Below are positions 26,156 through 34,560 of a stretch of DNA of 64,000 bases, piece by piece (the stretch's first letter is position 1; each line of letters begins with the position of its first letter). The notes under the pieces are model-generated. The model did no database searches, had not been told where the DNA came from, and saw only the letters and a program-made list of their open reading frames with translations. The translations under genes and the position numbers were made by a program. Origin of the DNA: Streptomyces sp. TLI_235 (lineage in GTDB: Bacteria; Actinomycetota; Actinomycetes; Streptomycetales; Streptomycetaceae); contig NSGV01000001.1 of assembly GCA_002300355.1 (NCBI GenBank), positions 3,038,001-3,102,000 on the forward strand, written 5' to 3'.

Positions 26156-26194
26156 CGCGGGTCGGAGACCGCAAATGCACAGGAGGTGCCCTCG

Positions 26195-27211
26195 ATGGCG
26201 GACAGAGCCCCCGCGACCGGCCGTCCGGAGGTCCGCTTGGACCGCTCTGACGTGGGACGACGGGTGTCCGTGCGACGGATCGCGGAGCTGGTCGACGGGC
26301 GGCCGGTGTTCCGCGATGTGATCGGGGTGCTCGCATCCTGGGACGATAACGGCCTCACCGTGGTGCCCCGCAGCGGCGATCCGGTGGTCTTCCCCGAGGA
26401 CCTGCTGGTCGCGGGCAAGCCGGTGCCGCAGTTCCCGGCCCGCCGCGCGCCGCTTCCCGGGGCCGGCCCGGTGGAGCTGCAGCGGGTGGCCGCCCGCGGC
26501 TGGCCCGCCGTCGAGCAGGAGCCGCTCGGCGGCTGGGTGCTGCGCGCCTCCGCCGGCTTCACCCGTCGGGCCAACTCCGTCCAGGCGCTCGGCGACCCCG
26601 GCCGGCCGCTCGGCCAGGCGCTGGAGGAGGTCCGCGACTGGTACGCGGCGCGCTCGCTGCCCGCGTACGTCGAGGTGATCGAGCCCGGCTCGCCCGCCGA
26701 CCTGGCCGCCGAACTCGCCCGGCTCGGTGCCGGACAGGCCAAGACGCTGTTCCGCACCGCCCCGCTGGCCCCGCTCGCCCGGGCCGCCGCCGAGTCGCAC
26801 GGCCGGGTCCGGCTGGCCCGGACGGCGGACGCCCGCTGGATGTCCCGCTACCGGCGGGTGAGCGCCGACACCGCGGTCGAGCGCGCCGCCGCCGAGGTGC
26901 TGCACGGCGGGCCCTCGGTCTGGTTCGCCACCGTCCCGGACCCGGCCGGCGGCGCCCCGCAGGCGATCGGCCGGGTGGCCGTCGACGGGCCGTGGGCGGG
27001 CTTCTCCGCGATCGAGGTCGACCCCTCGGCCCGCCGCTCGGGGCTCGGCACGGCGGTGATGGCCGTGCTCGCGGCCCGGGCCGCCGAGGAGGGGGCGACC
27101 GGTGCGTACCTGCAGGTCGAAGCCGAGAACGGCGGCGCGATCGCCCTCTACGACCGGCTGGGCTTCACCACAAGTCACACTTACCACTACGCCCGTCTCC
27201 CCGAGCGGTAG
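26195..27211 (+). CDS. GNAT N-acetyltransferase with N-terminal SH3-like domain
   Basis: 338 aa. Residues 8-70 (DVGRRVSVRRIAELVDG..FRDVIGVLASWDDNGLTVV.. VVFPEDLLVAGKPVP) form the small beta-barrel found before the GNAT fold in M. tuberculosis Rv0428c-like proteins. The C-terminal GNAT core has the acetyl-CoA motif EVDPSARRSGLGTAVMAVLAARAAEEG and the family ending LQVEAENGGAIALYDRLGFTTSHTYHYAR. The acceptor substrate is unknown. ATG at 26195 with AGGAGG 8 nt upstream; a GTG at 26186 overlaps the ribosome site. It ends 37 bases before the transglutaminase-like gene, so they are probably cotranscribed. Confidence 0.88.
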   Translation: MADRAPATGRPEVRLDRSDVGRRVSVRRIAELVDGRPVFRDVIGVLASWDDNGLTVVPRSGDPVVFPEDLLVAGKPVPQFPARRAPLPGAGPVELQRVAARGWPAVEQEPLGGWVLRASAGFTRRANSVQALGDPGRPLGQALEEVRDWYAARSLPAYVEVIEPGSPADLAAELARLGAGQAKTLFRTAPLAPLARAAAESHGRVRLARTADARWMSRYRRVSADTAVERAAAEVLHGGPSVWFATVPDPAGGAPQAIGRVAVDGPWAGFSAIEVDPSARRSGLGTAVMAVLAARAAEEGATGAYLQVEAENGGAIALYDRLGFTTSHTYHYARLPER

Positions 27212-27248
27212 CGTTCACCCCGCCACCTCTGTACCGACGAAGGCTGCT

Positions 27249-28112
27249 GTGACCGAGCAGAGCAGATCCCGCTTCCGCGCCGAGGCCCGGGCCGAACGCC
27301 CCGATCCCGTGCTGCTGTGCCTGCTGGCGGCCGCGGAGCACCCCTTCGGCACGCCCGGCGAGCCGGCGCCCACCCTGGACGAGCTGCTGGCCGGCTGCAA
27401 GGCCGCACTGGACCGGCACGCCGCCGCCGTGCGGCAGGCGGTGGCCGAACGGCAACCCGCAGGTCCGGAGGAGACCGCGGCGCTGCTCGCCGCGGTGCTC
27501 GGCGGCCGCGAGCGGTTCCACGGCCGCAAGGCGGACTACCGGCGGCTGGAGTCCTCGCTGCTGCCCGAGGTGCTGCGCCGCCGCCGCGGCCTGCCGATCA
27601 CGCTCTCGCTGGTGTGGATCGGCGTGGCCGCCCGGGCCGGCCTGACCGTGCACGGCATCGCCCTGCCGGGCCACTTCATCGTCGCGGTCGGCGGCCCGGC
27701 CGGCGGGAACGACTACGTCCTCGCCGACCCGTTCCACGGCGGCCGGCTGCTCGACCTCGACGACGCGGCGCAGCTGGTGACCGCCGCCGGGCACCCCTTC
27801 TCCCCCGAACTCCTCACCCCGGCACAGCCGCTGGACATCGTGCTGCGGGTGCTCGGGAACATCCGGGCCTGGGCGGCGGACCGCCCCGAGCACGCCCGCA
27901 CCCAGCTGTGGGCCGCCGAACTGGCCCTGCTACTGCCCCGCCATCCGGCGCAGCTGCGCCTGGAGCGCGCCGAACTCCTCGTCCGTACCGGCGACTTCCT
28001 GGCCGGGGCGCGCGAGATGGACGAGTACGCGCGGATCCTGGACGCCTTCGACCCGGAGGCCGCGGCGAAGGCCCGGCAGGACGCCCGGGCGGCCCGGCAC
28101 CGGCTCAACTGA
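27249..28112 (+). CDS. Transglutaminase-like/SirB1 family protein
   Basis: 287 aa. The SirB1 N-domain signature YRRLESSLLPEVLRRRRGLPITLSLVWIGVAARAGLTVHGIALPGHFIVAVG is present. The catalytic Cys of true transglutaminases is not seen where expected (PITLSLVW), while His and Asp-like positions (LPGHF, LADPFHGG) remain, so it may be a non-catalytic relative. A C-terminal TPR-like tail (RTQLWAAELALLLPRHPAQLRLERAELLVRTGDF) follows. The GTG at 27249 has GAAGG a few bases upstream. Downstream of, and probably cotranscribed with, the GNAT gene. Function unknown. Confidence 0.82.
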   Translation: MTEQSRSRFRAEARAERPDPVLLCLLAAAEHPFGTPGEPAPTLDELLAGCKAALDRHAAAVRQAVAERQPAGPEETAALLAAVLGGRERFHGRKADYRRLESSLLPEVLRRRRGLPITLSLVWIGVAARAGLTVHGIALPGHFIVAVGGPAGGNDYVLADPFHGGRLLDLDDAAQLVTAAGHPFSPELLTPAQPLDIVLRVLGNIRAWAADRPEHARTQLWAAELALLLPRHPAQLRLERAELLVRTGDFLAGAREMDEYARILDAFDPEAAAKARQDARAARHRLN

Positions 28113-28119
28113 GGCCGGA

Positions 28120-28157
28120 CGGGCGGGCGTTCACCCCCGGCGCGGGCGGGCGTTCAC
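28120..28157. repeat. 15-bp direct repeat at a convergent junction
   Basis: CGGGCGGGCGTTCAC occurs at 28120-28134 and again at 28143-28157; the second copy spans the stop codon of the response-regulator gene. No hairpin is evident here. Confidence 0.6.
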
Positions 28158-28759
28158 AGCCAGCCCTTCTCCTTCGCGACCCGGACCGCCTCGGCGCGGT
28201 TGCGGGCGCCGGTCTTCTGGATCGCCATCGAGAGGTAGTTGCGGACGGTGCCCTCGGACAGGTGCAGCCGCCGGGCGATGTCCGCGTTGACGGAGCCGTC
28301 GGCCGCGGCCGCCAGGACGTCCAGTTCGCGCCCGGTCAGCGGGTTGGCGCCCTCGGCGAGCGCGGCGGCGGCCAGCGTCGGGTCGATCACCCGCTCGCCG
28401 CGCAGCACCCGGCGGATCGCCTCGGCCAGCTCGGCCGCGGGCGCGTCCTTGACCAGGAAGGCGTCCGCCCCGGACTCCATGGCCCGCCGCAGGTAGCCCG
28501 GCCGGCCGAAGGTGGTGGCGATGACCACCTTGGTGTCCGGGCGGCGCCGGCGCAGCTCCCCGGCCGCCTCGATGCCGGTCATCCCCGGCATCTCGATGTC
28601 CAGCACGGCCACCTCCACGTCGTGGGCGACGGCCGCGTCCACGACCTCGTCCCCCCGCCCGACCTGGGCGACCACGTCGATGTCCCCTTCGAGGCCCAGC
28701 AGGGCGGCGAGAGCCTCCCGCACCATCCCCTGGTCCTCGGCCAGCAGCACGCGAATCAT
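28154..28759 (-). CDS. NarL/DesR-type response regulator
   Basis: 201 aa. The receiver domain has the acidic pocket (AEDQ, Asp9), phosphoacceptor Asp54 in AVLDIEMPGMTG, ATTF and the conserved Lys in FLVKDAP. The C-terminal LuxR-type helix-turn-helix reads NPLTGRELDVLAAAADGSVNADIARRLHLSEGTVRNYLSMAIQKTG. The start overlaps the stop of the kinase gene by four bases (ATGA), so this is the cognate regulator, last gene of a four-gene operon with an ABC-2 exporter that it probably controls. Confidence 0.92.
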   Translation of the reverse strand: MIRVLLAEDQGMVREALAALLGLEGDIDVVAQVGRGDEVVDAAVAHDVEVAVLDIEMPGMTGIEAAGELRRRRPDTKVVIATTFGRPGYLRRAMESGADAFLVKDAPAAELAEAIRRVLRGERVIDPTLAAAALAEGANPLTGRELDVLAAAADGSVNADIARRLHLSEGTVRNYLSMAIQKTGARNRAEAVRVAKEKGWL

Positions 28760-30009
28760 TCGCGCACACTATCGGTCGCGGCCGCCGCCGGGACGGCCCG
28801 CAGCGGGACGAGGGCACGCAGCCGGAAGCCGCGGCCGTGCGGGCCGGGGCCGGTCGCCAGCCGGCCGCCGACCAGGGCGAGGCGCTCCCCGAGGCCGGAC
28901 AGGCCGTTGCCGGGGGCGGACTTGCCGGGGCCGCGGCCGTTGTCGGTGACCTCCAGCACGGCGTAGCGGCGGCCGTCGTCCTCCCAGCTCTCGTCCATGG
29001 CGACGGTGCAGACGGTGGCGCCGGTGCCGTGCCGGACGATGTTGGTGACCGCCTCGCGCAGCGCCCAGGCGAGCACGCCGGCCTCCTCGCCGTCCAGGCC
29101 GGGGCGGGCGTCGGTGAGGCCGGGGGCGGCCTCCAGGGTGATCCGGGCGGTGGTGAGGGCGGTGCGGGCGGCGGCGAGCTCGACCGGCAGGGTGGGCCGG
29201 CGGAAGCCGCTGACCGCCTCCCGGACGTCGACCAGCGACTGCCGGGCGACGCTCTCGATGTCGGCGACCTGGCTGCGGGCCTGGTCGTGCTTGCCGGCGT
29301 CGAAGAAGCGCCCGGCGAGCTCGCTCTTGATCGTGATCAGGGAGAGCGAGTGGCCGAGCAGGTCGTGCAGGTCGCGGGCGAGCCGCAGCCGTTCCTCGGA
29401 GGCGGCGAGGTGGGCCACGGCGGCCCGGGCCTCGCGCAGTTCCTGCATGGTGGTGATCAGCCGCTGCAGGCCGGTCATCGCGAGCCCGGAGAGGAAGCAG
29501 GGCACCACGATCGCGACCAGGGTGTCCCTGTCGGCGTGCGCCAGCAGGCCGACCAGCAGGGCCAGCACCGTCGCCGCGCCGACCCCGGCCACGCTGAACC
29601 GGGTCGGCAGCACCACCGCGAGGCAGACCGAGGCGTAGGTGAACAGGGTCAGCCAGGCCTCCCCCAGGACGAAGGGGGTGACGAGGGACAGCGCCACCAT
29701 CACGGCGACCAGTGCGTAGTGCCCGCGCCAGGTGCCCGACCGGGTCGACCGGAAGGCCACCAGCGAGAGGTAGCAGGCGAGGTAGACGCCGAGCGCCACC
29801 CAGCCGAACACCGTGGCCGCGGTGGAGTGGTGGCCGTCCGCGAGGTCCTTCACCGGATAGACCAGGTAGATCGCCCACAGCGACATCCAGCAGAGCTTCA
29901 CCAGCAGCTGGCGGCGGCTCTCCACCTTCGCCCCGGGGATGTTCCGGAAGGAGACGGCGGGCTCCGCCGGGGTGGTGCGTGCGTCCTGGTCGACCATGTC
30001 GGCCATCAT
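28756..30009 (-). CDS. DesK-type sensor histidine kinase
   Basis: 417 aa. Five to six membrane helices (about residues 35-180) precede a HisKA_3 domain with the phosphoacceptor in RDLHDLLGHSLSLI (His215) and an HATPase domain (WALREAVTNIVRHGTGATVCTV; VTDNGRGPGKSAPGNGLSGLGERLALVGG). No large extracytoplasmic sensor domain exists, so the membrane part itself may sense lipid state or drug stress, as in DesK or LiaS-like kinases. Its ATG overlaps the ABC permease stop by four bases, and its stop overlaps the regulator start by four bases. Confidence 0.92.
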   Translation of the reverse strand: MMADMVDQDARTTPAEPAVSFRNIPGAKVESRRQLLVKLCWMSLWAIYLVYPVKDLADGHHSTAATVFGWVALGVYLACYLSLVAFRSTRSGTWRGHYALVAVMVALSLVTPFVLGEAWLTLFTYASVCLAVVLPTRFSVAGVGAATVLALLVGLLAHADRDTLVAIVVPCFLSGLAMTGLQRLITTMQELREARAAVAHLAASEERLRLARDLHDLLGHSLSLITIKSELAGRFFDAGKHDQARSQVADIESVARQSLVDVREAVSGFRRPTLPVELAAARTALTTARITLEAAPGLTDARPGLDGEEAGVLAWALREAVTNIVRHGTGATVCTVAMDESWEDDGRRYAVLEVTDNGRGPGKSAPGNGLSGLGERLALVGGRLATGPGPHGRGFRLRALVPLRAVPAAAATDSVRE

Positions 30010-30728
30010 GCCGCCCGGGTGTCCCGGCGGTACAGGACGGCCGCCGCCGTGACGAACAGGGCCAGGAAGACGGCCATCCCGGCGACCGCGACGGTGTCGA
30101 GGCCCTGGCCGGGCTGCACGAACGCGGCCAGCCGGTTGTACAGGTAGACGGGGTCGAAGCGGGCGAAGGCCTTCAGCGAGTCGCCGACCGGGAACCAGGT
30201 GCCGCCGAACAGCGCCATCAGCATGTAGACGATCATCACGATCGGCTGCACAGCGTCCGGCGGCGCGGCGTAGCCGAGCGCCACCCCGAGCGCGGCGAAG
30301 ACGAAGCTGCCGAGCCAGAGCACCGCCGCGAGGCCGAGCCAGCTGCCGGCGGAGAGCTGCACGCCCTCCACCGCGCCGATCGCGAAGACCACCAGGATCG
30401 CCGGCAGCGTGGTCACCGCGCAGGCGGCGATCTTGCCGACCGTGTAGGCCCGGCCGGGCAGCGCGGTCAGCCGCAGCTGCCGCACCCAGCCGCTGCGGCG
30501 CTCCAGCGAGATCCGCTGCGCCGAGCCGGTCAGCACCGCGCCGACCGCGCCGAAGGTGGCCATCGACACCATGAAGTAGGACTTCGCCGGGACGCCGCCG
30601 GCCACGTCGCCGCCGCTGTAGGCGCTGATGAAGAAGACGTACAGCAGGGCCGGGTAGAGCACCGTGAACATCAGGTACCGCTTGTTGCGCAGGGTGCGCA
30701 GGATCTCCAGCCGGATCAGGGTGGTCAT
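30006..30728 (-). CDS. ABC-2 type transporter permease
   Basis: 240 aa with six predicted helices. The N-terminal cytoplasmic start LIRLEILRTLRNKRYLMFTVLYP and the central LERRSGWVRQLRLTALP are typical of ABC-2 permeases paired with DesKR-type regulators. These exporters move lipids, drugs or peptides outwards; the substrate is unknown. Start and stop each overlap the neighbouring genes by four bases (ATGA), indicating tight translational coupling with its ATPase upstream and the kinase downstream. Confidence 0.9.
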   Translation of the reverse strand: MTTLIRLEILRTLRNKRYLMFTVLYPALLYVFFISAYSGGDVAGGVPAKSYFMVSMATFGAVGAVLTGSAQRISLERRSGWVRQLRLTALPGRAYTVGKIAACAVTTLPAILVVFAIGAVEGVQLSAGSWLGLAAVLWLGSFVFAALGVALGYAAPPDAVQPIVMIVYMLMALFGGTWFPVGDSLKAFARFDPVYLYNRLAAFVQPGQGLDTVAVAGMAVFLALFVTAAAVLYRRDTRAA

Positions 30729-31693
30729 CGCGCGATCTCCTCGGCGGGCGCCGCGGCCGACTCCTGGAGGGCGGCCTGCTCGGTGATGGTCAGGAAGGCC
30801 TGTTCCAGGCCGAGGCCGGTGACCTCCAGGCCGCGTGGGTACAGCCCGGCGCGGTAGAGGGCGGCCACGCAGGCGTCCGCGTCGGTGGCGCGGATCCGCA
30901 CGGTGCGCACGCCGCCCGGCCGGCCGCCGAGTTCGAGTCCGGCGACGCCGGGCAGGGCGCGCAGCGCGGCCTCGTCGGCCTCGCCGTCGCCGGGGTGGAG
31001 TTCGAAGCCGACCCGGCGGGCGCCGGCCCTGGCCTTGATCTCGGCGGAGGTGCCGTCGGCGATCAGCCGGCCCTTGTGGAGCACCAGGACCCGGTCGGCG
31101 ACCGAGTCCGCCTCCTCCAGGTAGTGGGTGGCGAAGAGCACGGTGCGGCCGGCCGCGGCCTGGGCCCGCATGGTGGCCCAGAAGGCCTGCCGGACGGAGA
31201 CGTCCATGCCGGTGGTGGGCTCGTCGAGGACGATCAGGTCGTTGGCGCCGGCCACCGCGAGGGCGAAGCGGACGCGCTGTTCCTGGCCGCCGGAGAGTTT
31301 GTCGACCCGGCGGTCGGCGATCTCGGTGATGCCGGCCTCGGCGAGCACGTCGTCCACCGCGTGCCCGCGGGGGTGGATGCTGCAGGCGAGGGCCACCAGT
31401 TCGCGGACCTTGACCTCGGTCATCAGGCCGCCGCTCTGCAGCATGGCGCCGACCCGGCCGGCCTCGATCGCGGCCCGCGGGGGCCCGCCGAAGAGTTCGA
31501 CGCTGCCGGTGTCCGGTTCGCGCAGGCCGAGCAGCAGGTCGAGGCTGCTGGACTTGCCCGCGCCGTTCGGCCCGAGCAGCGCGACCGTCTCGCCCGGCCG
31601 CAGGACGAGGTCCAGCCCGTCCACCGCCGTGACGCGGCCGTACCGCTTGCCGACGTTCCGGAAGGCCGCGACCTCCCCCGTACCCGTACCCAT
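30725..31693 (-). CDS. ABC transporter ATP-binding protein
   Basis: 322 aa. Walker A GPNGAGKSS (41-49), the Q-loop in AMLQSGGL, signature LSGGQEQRVRFA, Walker B LIVLDEPTTGMD and the switch His in FATHYLEEAD are all intact. The C-terminal extension of about 100 residues is the regulatory part seen in drug/lipid exporter ATPases of the DrrA type. First gene of the ATPase-permease-kinase-regulator operon, its stop overlapping the permease start. The start at 31693 has GGGAC nearby but no strong ribosome site. Confidence 0.92.
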   Translation of the reverse strand: MGTGTGEVAAFRNVGKRYGRVTAVDGLDLVLRPGETVALLGPNGAGKSSSLDLLLGLREPDTGSVELFGGPPRAAIEAGRVGAMLQSGGLMTEVKVRELVALACSIHPRGHAVDDVLAEAGITEIADRRVDKLSGGQEQRVRFALAVAGANDLIVLDEPTTGMDVSVRQAFWATMRAQAAAGRTVLFATHYLEEADSVADRVLVLHKGRLIADGTSAEIKARAGARRVGFELHPGDGEADEAALRALPGVAGLELGGRPGGVRTVRIRATDADACVAALYRAGLYPRGLEVTGLGLEQAFLTITEQAALQESAAAPAEEIAR

Positions 31694-31773
31694 CGCCCAG
31701 TGTCCCTCCGACGCCCTTTCGCTGACCTCTCCAGGCTCGCGCGCAGGGGGGTGCCGGCGGCAGTGCGGGCCGT

Positions 31774-31811
31774 CGTGTCCTCGGCATGACGGATGTCATG
31801 CCGAGGACACG
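31774..31811 (-). terminator. Terminator after the S9 peptidase gene
   Basis: A perfect 17-bp stem (31774-31790 with 31795-31811) with a GGAT loop, 20 bases past the peptidase stop. It lies about 80 bases upstream of the ABC operon start on the same strand, so an operator role is possible, but termination is the simpler reading. Confidence 0.82.
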
Positions 31812-31831
31812 GGCGGGATCACCGGGTGGGA

Positions 31832-33952
31832 TCAGAGCCCGAGCGAGCGCTTCAGGAAGTCGACCTGGAGCAGCAGCAGGTTCTCGGCGACCTGCTCCTG
31901 CGGGGTCATGTGGGTGACCCCGGAGAGCGGCAGCACGGTGTGCGGCCGGCCGGCGGCCAGCAGCGCGGAGGACAGCCGGAGGGTGTGCGCGGCGACGACG
32001 TTGTCGTCGGCCAGGCCGTGCACGATCATCAGCGGCCGCTCCAGCTTCGGCGCGTCCGCGGTCAGCGAGTTGGCGTCGTACACCTCGGGGTGCTCGTCGG
32101 GGTGGCCGAGGTAGCGCTCGGTGTAGTGCGTGTCGTAGAGCCGCCAGTCGGTGACGGGCGCGCCCGCGACGGCGGCGTGGAAGACGTCGGGGCGGCGCAG
32201 CACGGCGAGGGCGGACAGGTAGCCACCGTAGGACCAGCCGCGGATCGCGACCCGGCCGAGGTCGAGCGGGAACTCCTCGGCGAGCGCGTGCAGGGCGTGC
32301 ACCTGGTCGTCCAGGGTGACCCCGGCGAAGTCGTGCCGGACGGCCTTCTCCCAGGCGGGGCTGCGCCCGGGGGTGCCGCGGCCGTCCGCGACGACCACGG
32401 CGAAGCCCTGGTCGGCGAACCACTGGGAGGTCAGGTGCGGGTTGTGCGCCCGGACGACGCGCTGGCCGTGCGGGCCGCCGTACGGGTCCATCAGGACGGG
32501 CAGCAGGCCGTCGCGGTCGCGGTCGTACCCGGTGGGCAGCAGGACGGCGGCGGGGATGCGGCGCTCGCCGGCGAAGCGGAAGGCGGGGCGGGCGGTGAGC
32601 AGCGGGGTCTCGGCGTGCGAGGCGACGGTGGCGACGGGCTCGCCGTCCCGCAGTACCTGCACCAGGGTGCCGGGCCGGTCCGGCGAGGCGGTGGAGAGCA
32701 CGGTGGTACCGCCGGCGTGGACGGCCGCGGCCGCGCCGTCCGTCTCGGGGCCGAACGGGGTGATGCCGTCGGCGCCGGCCCGGAAGAGGCCGGTCCAGCC
32801 CGGCGGGCGGCCGCTGCCGGCCGCCCCCTCGGAGGCGCTGAACAGCACCCCGTCGGCGGTGATCGCGAAGACCGAACGGACGTGCAGGGAATCGTCGGTG
32901 ACGGGCTTTTCGTCGATCAGCAGGGCGCGGGAGCCGCCGGCGTCGGAGATCCGGACCAGCCTGCCGTCCGGGGTCCAGGCGGGGACGCCGTCGAAGAGCT
33001 CCAGCCAGGCGGCGTCCTTCTCCTCGACGAGCGGCGCGGTGCTGCCGTCGGTGGTGTCGACGGTGCGGATCTGCTGGTGGCGCTGGTCGCGGGCCTGGAC
33101 GAGCAGCAGCGGGGCGCCGCCGGCCGACCAGTGCACCCGGGCCAGGTAGGGGTGGGCGGAGCGGTCCCAGACGACCTCGGTGCGGGTGCCGTCCAGGTCG
33201 ATCAGCCAGAGCCCGACCTCGGCGTTGGGGGTGCCGGCGGCCGGGTAGGCGACCTCGGCGGGGGCGGTGGCGGGGTTGGCCGGGTCGGCGATCCACCAGC
33301 GCCGGACGGGGGTGTCGTCGACCCGGGCGACCAGCAGCCGGCGGCTGTCCGGCGACCACCAGAAGCCGCGGTCGCGGCCCATCTCCTCCTGGGCGGCGAA
33401 CTCGGCCTGGCCCCAGGTCACGCCGTCGCCGTCGGGCTCGGCGAGGGCCCGGTCGCCGCCACCGTCGGTGCGGGTGACGCGCAGCGCGCCGGCGGTGGTG
33501 GCGTAGGCGACGTGGCTGCCGTCGGGGGCCGGCCGCGGGTCAAGCAGCGGCCCCTCGGCGGGCAGTTCGCGGGCGGTGCCGGCGGCGAGGTCGGCGGCGA
33601 AGAGCCGGCCGGAGAGGGCGAAGGCCGCGAGCGCGCCGGCCGCGTCCAGGGCGTGGCCGACGATGCCGGCGGAGCCCTCGCGGCTGCGCTCGCGGCGGGC
33701 CTTCTCGGCGGCGGAGAGGTGTTCCTCGCCCCCGCCGAGCAGGACGGCCGGGTCGGCCGCGATCCGCTCCTCGCCGGTGGCGGGGTCGAGGGTCCAGAGC
33801 TTGTTGGCACGGTCCCGGCCGGAGCCGGAGCGCAGGAAGACGACCCGTCCGCCGTCGGGTGCGACGGCGAAGGAGCGGGGGGCGCCGACGGTGTAGCGCA
33901 GGGTCCGCGCGTACTGCCGGGGGAAGGTGTCCGCGGGGTTCTCGGTGGTCAT
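31832..33952 (-). CDS. Prolyl oligopeptidase (S9) family peptidase, DPP IV-like
   Basis: 706 aa. An N-terminal beta-propeller (residues 30-440; WWIADPANPATAPAEVAYPAAG is characteristic of the DPP IV branch) precedes an alpha/beta hydrolase domain. There Ser574 sits in RGWSYGGYLSAL, with DPYGGPHGQRV before it and the Asp and His in IVHGLADDNV and LPLSGVTHM. It should remove N-terminal X-Pro dipeptides from peptides. No signal peptide is seen, so it is cytoplasmic and could process peptides brought in by the nearby importers (inference). The ATG at 33952 is chosen because GGGAGCC precedes it and the upstream frame has no conserved sequence. Confidence 0.92.
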   Translation of the reverse strand: MTTENPADTFPRQYARTLRYTVGAPRSFAVAPDGGRVVFLRSGSGRDRANKLWTLDPATGEERIAADPAVLLGGGEEHLSAAEKARRERSREGSAGIVGHALDAAGALAAFALSGRLFAADLAAGTARELPAEGPLLDPRPAPDGSHVAYATTAGALRVTRTDGGGDRALAEPDGDGVTWGQAEFAAQEEMGRDRGFWWSPDSRRLLVARVDDTPVRRWWIADPANPATAPAEVAYPAAGTPNAEVGLWLIDLDGTRTEVVWDRSAHPYLARVHWSAGGAPLLLVQARDQRHQQIRTVDTTDGSTAPLVEEKDAAWLELFDGVPAWTPDGRLVRISDAGGSRALLIDEKPVTDDSLHVRSVFAITADGVLFSASEGAAGSGRPPGWTGLFRAGADGITPFGPETDGAAAAVHAGGTTVLSTASPDRPGTLVQVLRDGEPVATVASHAETPLLTARPAFRFAGERRIPAAVLLPTGYDRDRDGLLPVLMDPYGGPHGQRVVRAHNPHLTSQWFADQGFAVVVADGRGTPGRSPAWEKAVRHDFAGVTLDDQVHALHALAEEFPLDLGRVAIRGWSYGGYLSALAVLRRPDVFHAAVAGAPVTDWRLYDTHYTERYLGHPDEHPEVYDANSLTADAPKLERPLMIVHGLADDNVVAAHTLRLSSALLAAGRPHTVLPLSGVTHMTPQEQVAENLLLLQVDFLKRSLGL

Positions 33953-34251
33953 GGCTCCCGACCCTACGGCCTGCCCGTACCGGTGATCACTCGTTCGGAG
34001 CAGCCGCCGACAACGGCTCCCGAGGGGCCGACTGACCGTGTCCCACCGGCTGTTCGGCCGTCCGGAGCACCCTCGCGCCACCGTTCGACGCCTCACGGTA
34101 CGTAATACCGGGGTCACCGATCGGGTATGTGTTGCTCATCGCGATACGGAGCCGGACCGTCCCGTTCCTTCCCGGTTCCGGATCGAGAGCCCGTCCCGCA
34201 CGACCCGCCGCCCGCCCAGGGCGGCGCACCCGAGAAGGGGTGTGAGCCGTC
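33953..34251. other. Divergent promoter region
   Basis: 299 bases between the S9 peptidase and a 64-aa membrane protein. It contains a somewhat AT-richer stretch (GGTACGTAATACC, GGGTATGTGTTGCTC, about 34098-34140) that probably holds the promoter of the small gene. Confidence 0.35.
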
Positions 34252-34446
34252 ATGGCTTTGTCCGTCTCCGCAGCCGTGCTGATGCTGGTCATCGTGGTGG
34301 TCCTGGTCCGCCGATCCGGCCTGAAACTGGCGCACGCGATCATCTGCGCACTCCTCGGCTTCTACCTCGCCTCCACCTCGATCGCACCGTCGATCCAGGA
34401 GGTCACCAGCAACGTGGCAGGGATGATCAATGGCCTGAAGCTCTGA
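34252..34446 (+). CDS. Small membrane protein, 64 aa
   Basis: MALSVSAAVLMLVIVVVLVRRSG starts with one strong membrane helix. A second hydrophobic stretch follows (HAIICALLGFYLASTSIAP), then a polar end SIQEVTSNVAGMINGLKL. This short protein beside mshB recurs in streptomycetes in my recollection; its function is unknown. The ATG at 34252 has a GAAGGGG about 14 nt upstream, somewhat far. A long hairpin lies between it and mshB. Confidence 0.75.
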   Translation: MALSVSAAVLMLVIVVVLVRRSGLKLAHAIICALLGFYLASTSIAPSIQEVTSNVAGMINGLKL

Positions 34447-34464
34447 CGGACCACCGGTCGCCGG

Positions 34465-34546
34465 TGTCGCGTCAGGCGACCCTTGCCCCTCAAGGAGCGG
34501 CCCGAGGCGCCCGGCCGCGACGGGGCGAAGGTCGCCTGACGCGGCA
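34465..34546. repeat. Long inverted repeat ending at the mshB promoter
   Basis: TGTCGCGTCAGGCGACC (34465-34481) and its complement at 34530-34546 give a 17-bp stem with one G-U pair around a 48-nt loop that can fold further. It ends two bases before the mshB -10 box, so it could terminate the small gene and also occupy the mshB -35 region. Confidence 0.6.
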
Positions 34547-34547
34547 C

Positions 34548-34553
34548 TAGGCT
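34548..34553 (+). promoter_or_regulatory. -10 box (TAGGCT) for leaderless mshB mRNA
   Basis: TAGGCT, seven bases, then the ATG at 34561, with no ribosome site: consistent with a leaderless transcript. Confidence 0.5.
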
Positions 34554-34560
34554 GGCGGCC

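Noticed and set aside
28120..28157. CRISPR-like direct repeats
   Set aside because: Only two 15-bp copies with a 23-bp period, one inside a coding end; no array, no leader and no cas genes.
31774..31811. Operator of the DesKR-type regulator
   Set aside because: The perfect dyad is close to the ABC operon start, but it directly follows the peptidase stop and has a tight 4-base loop, so a terminator explains it better.
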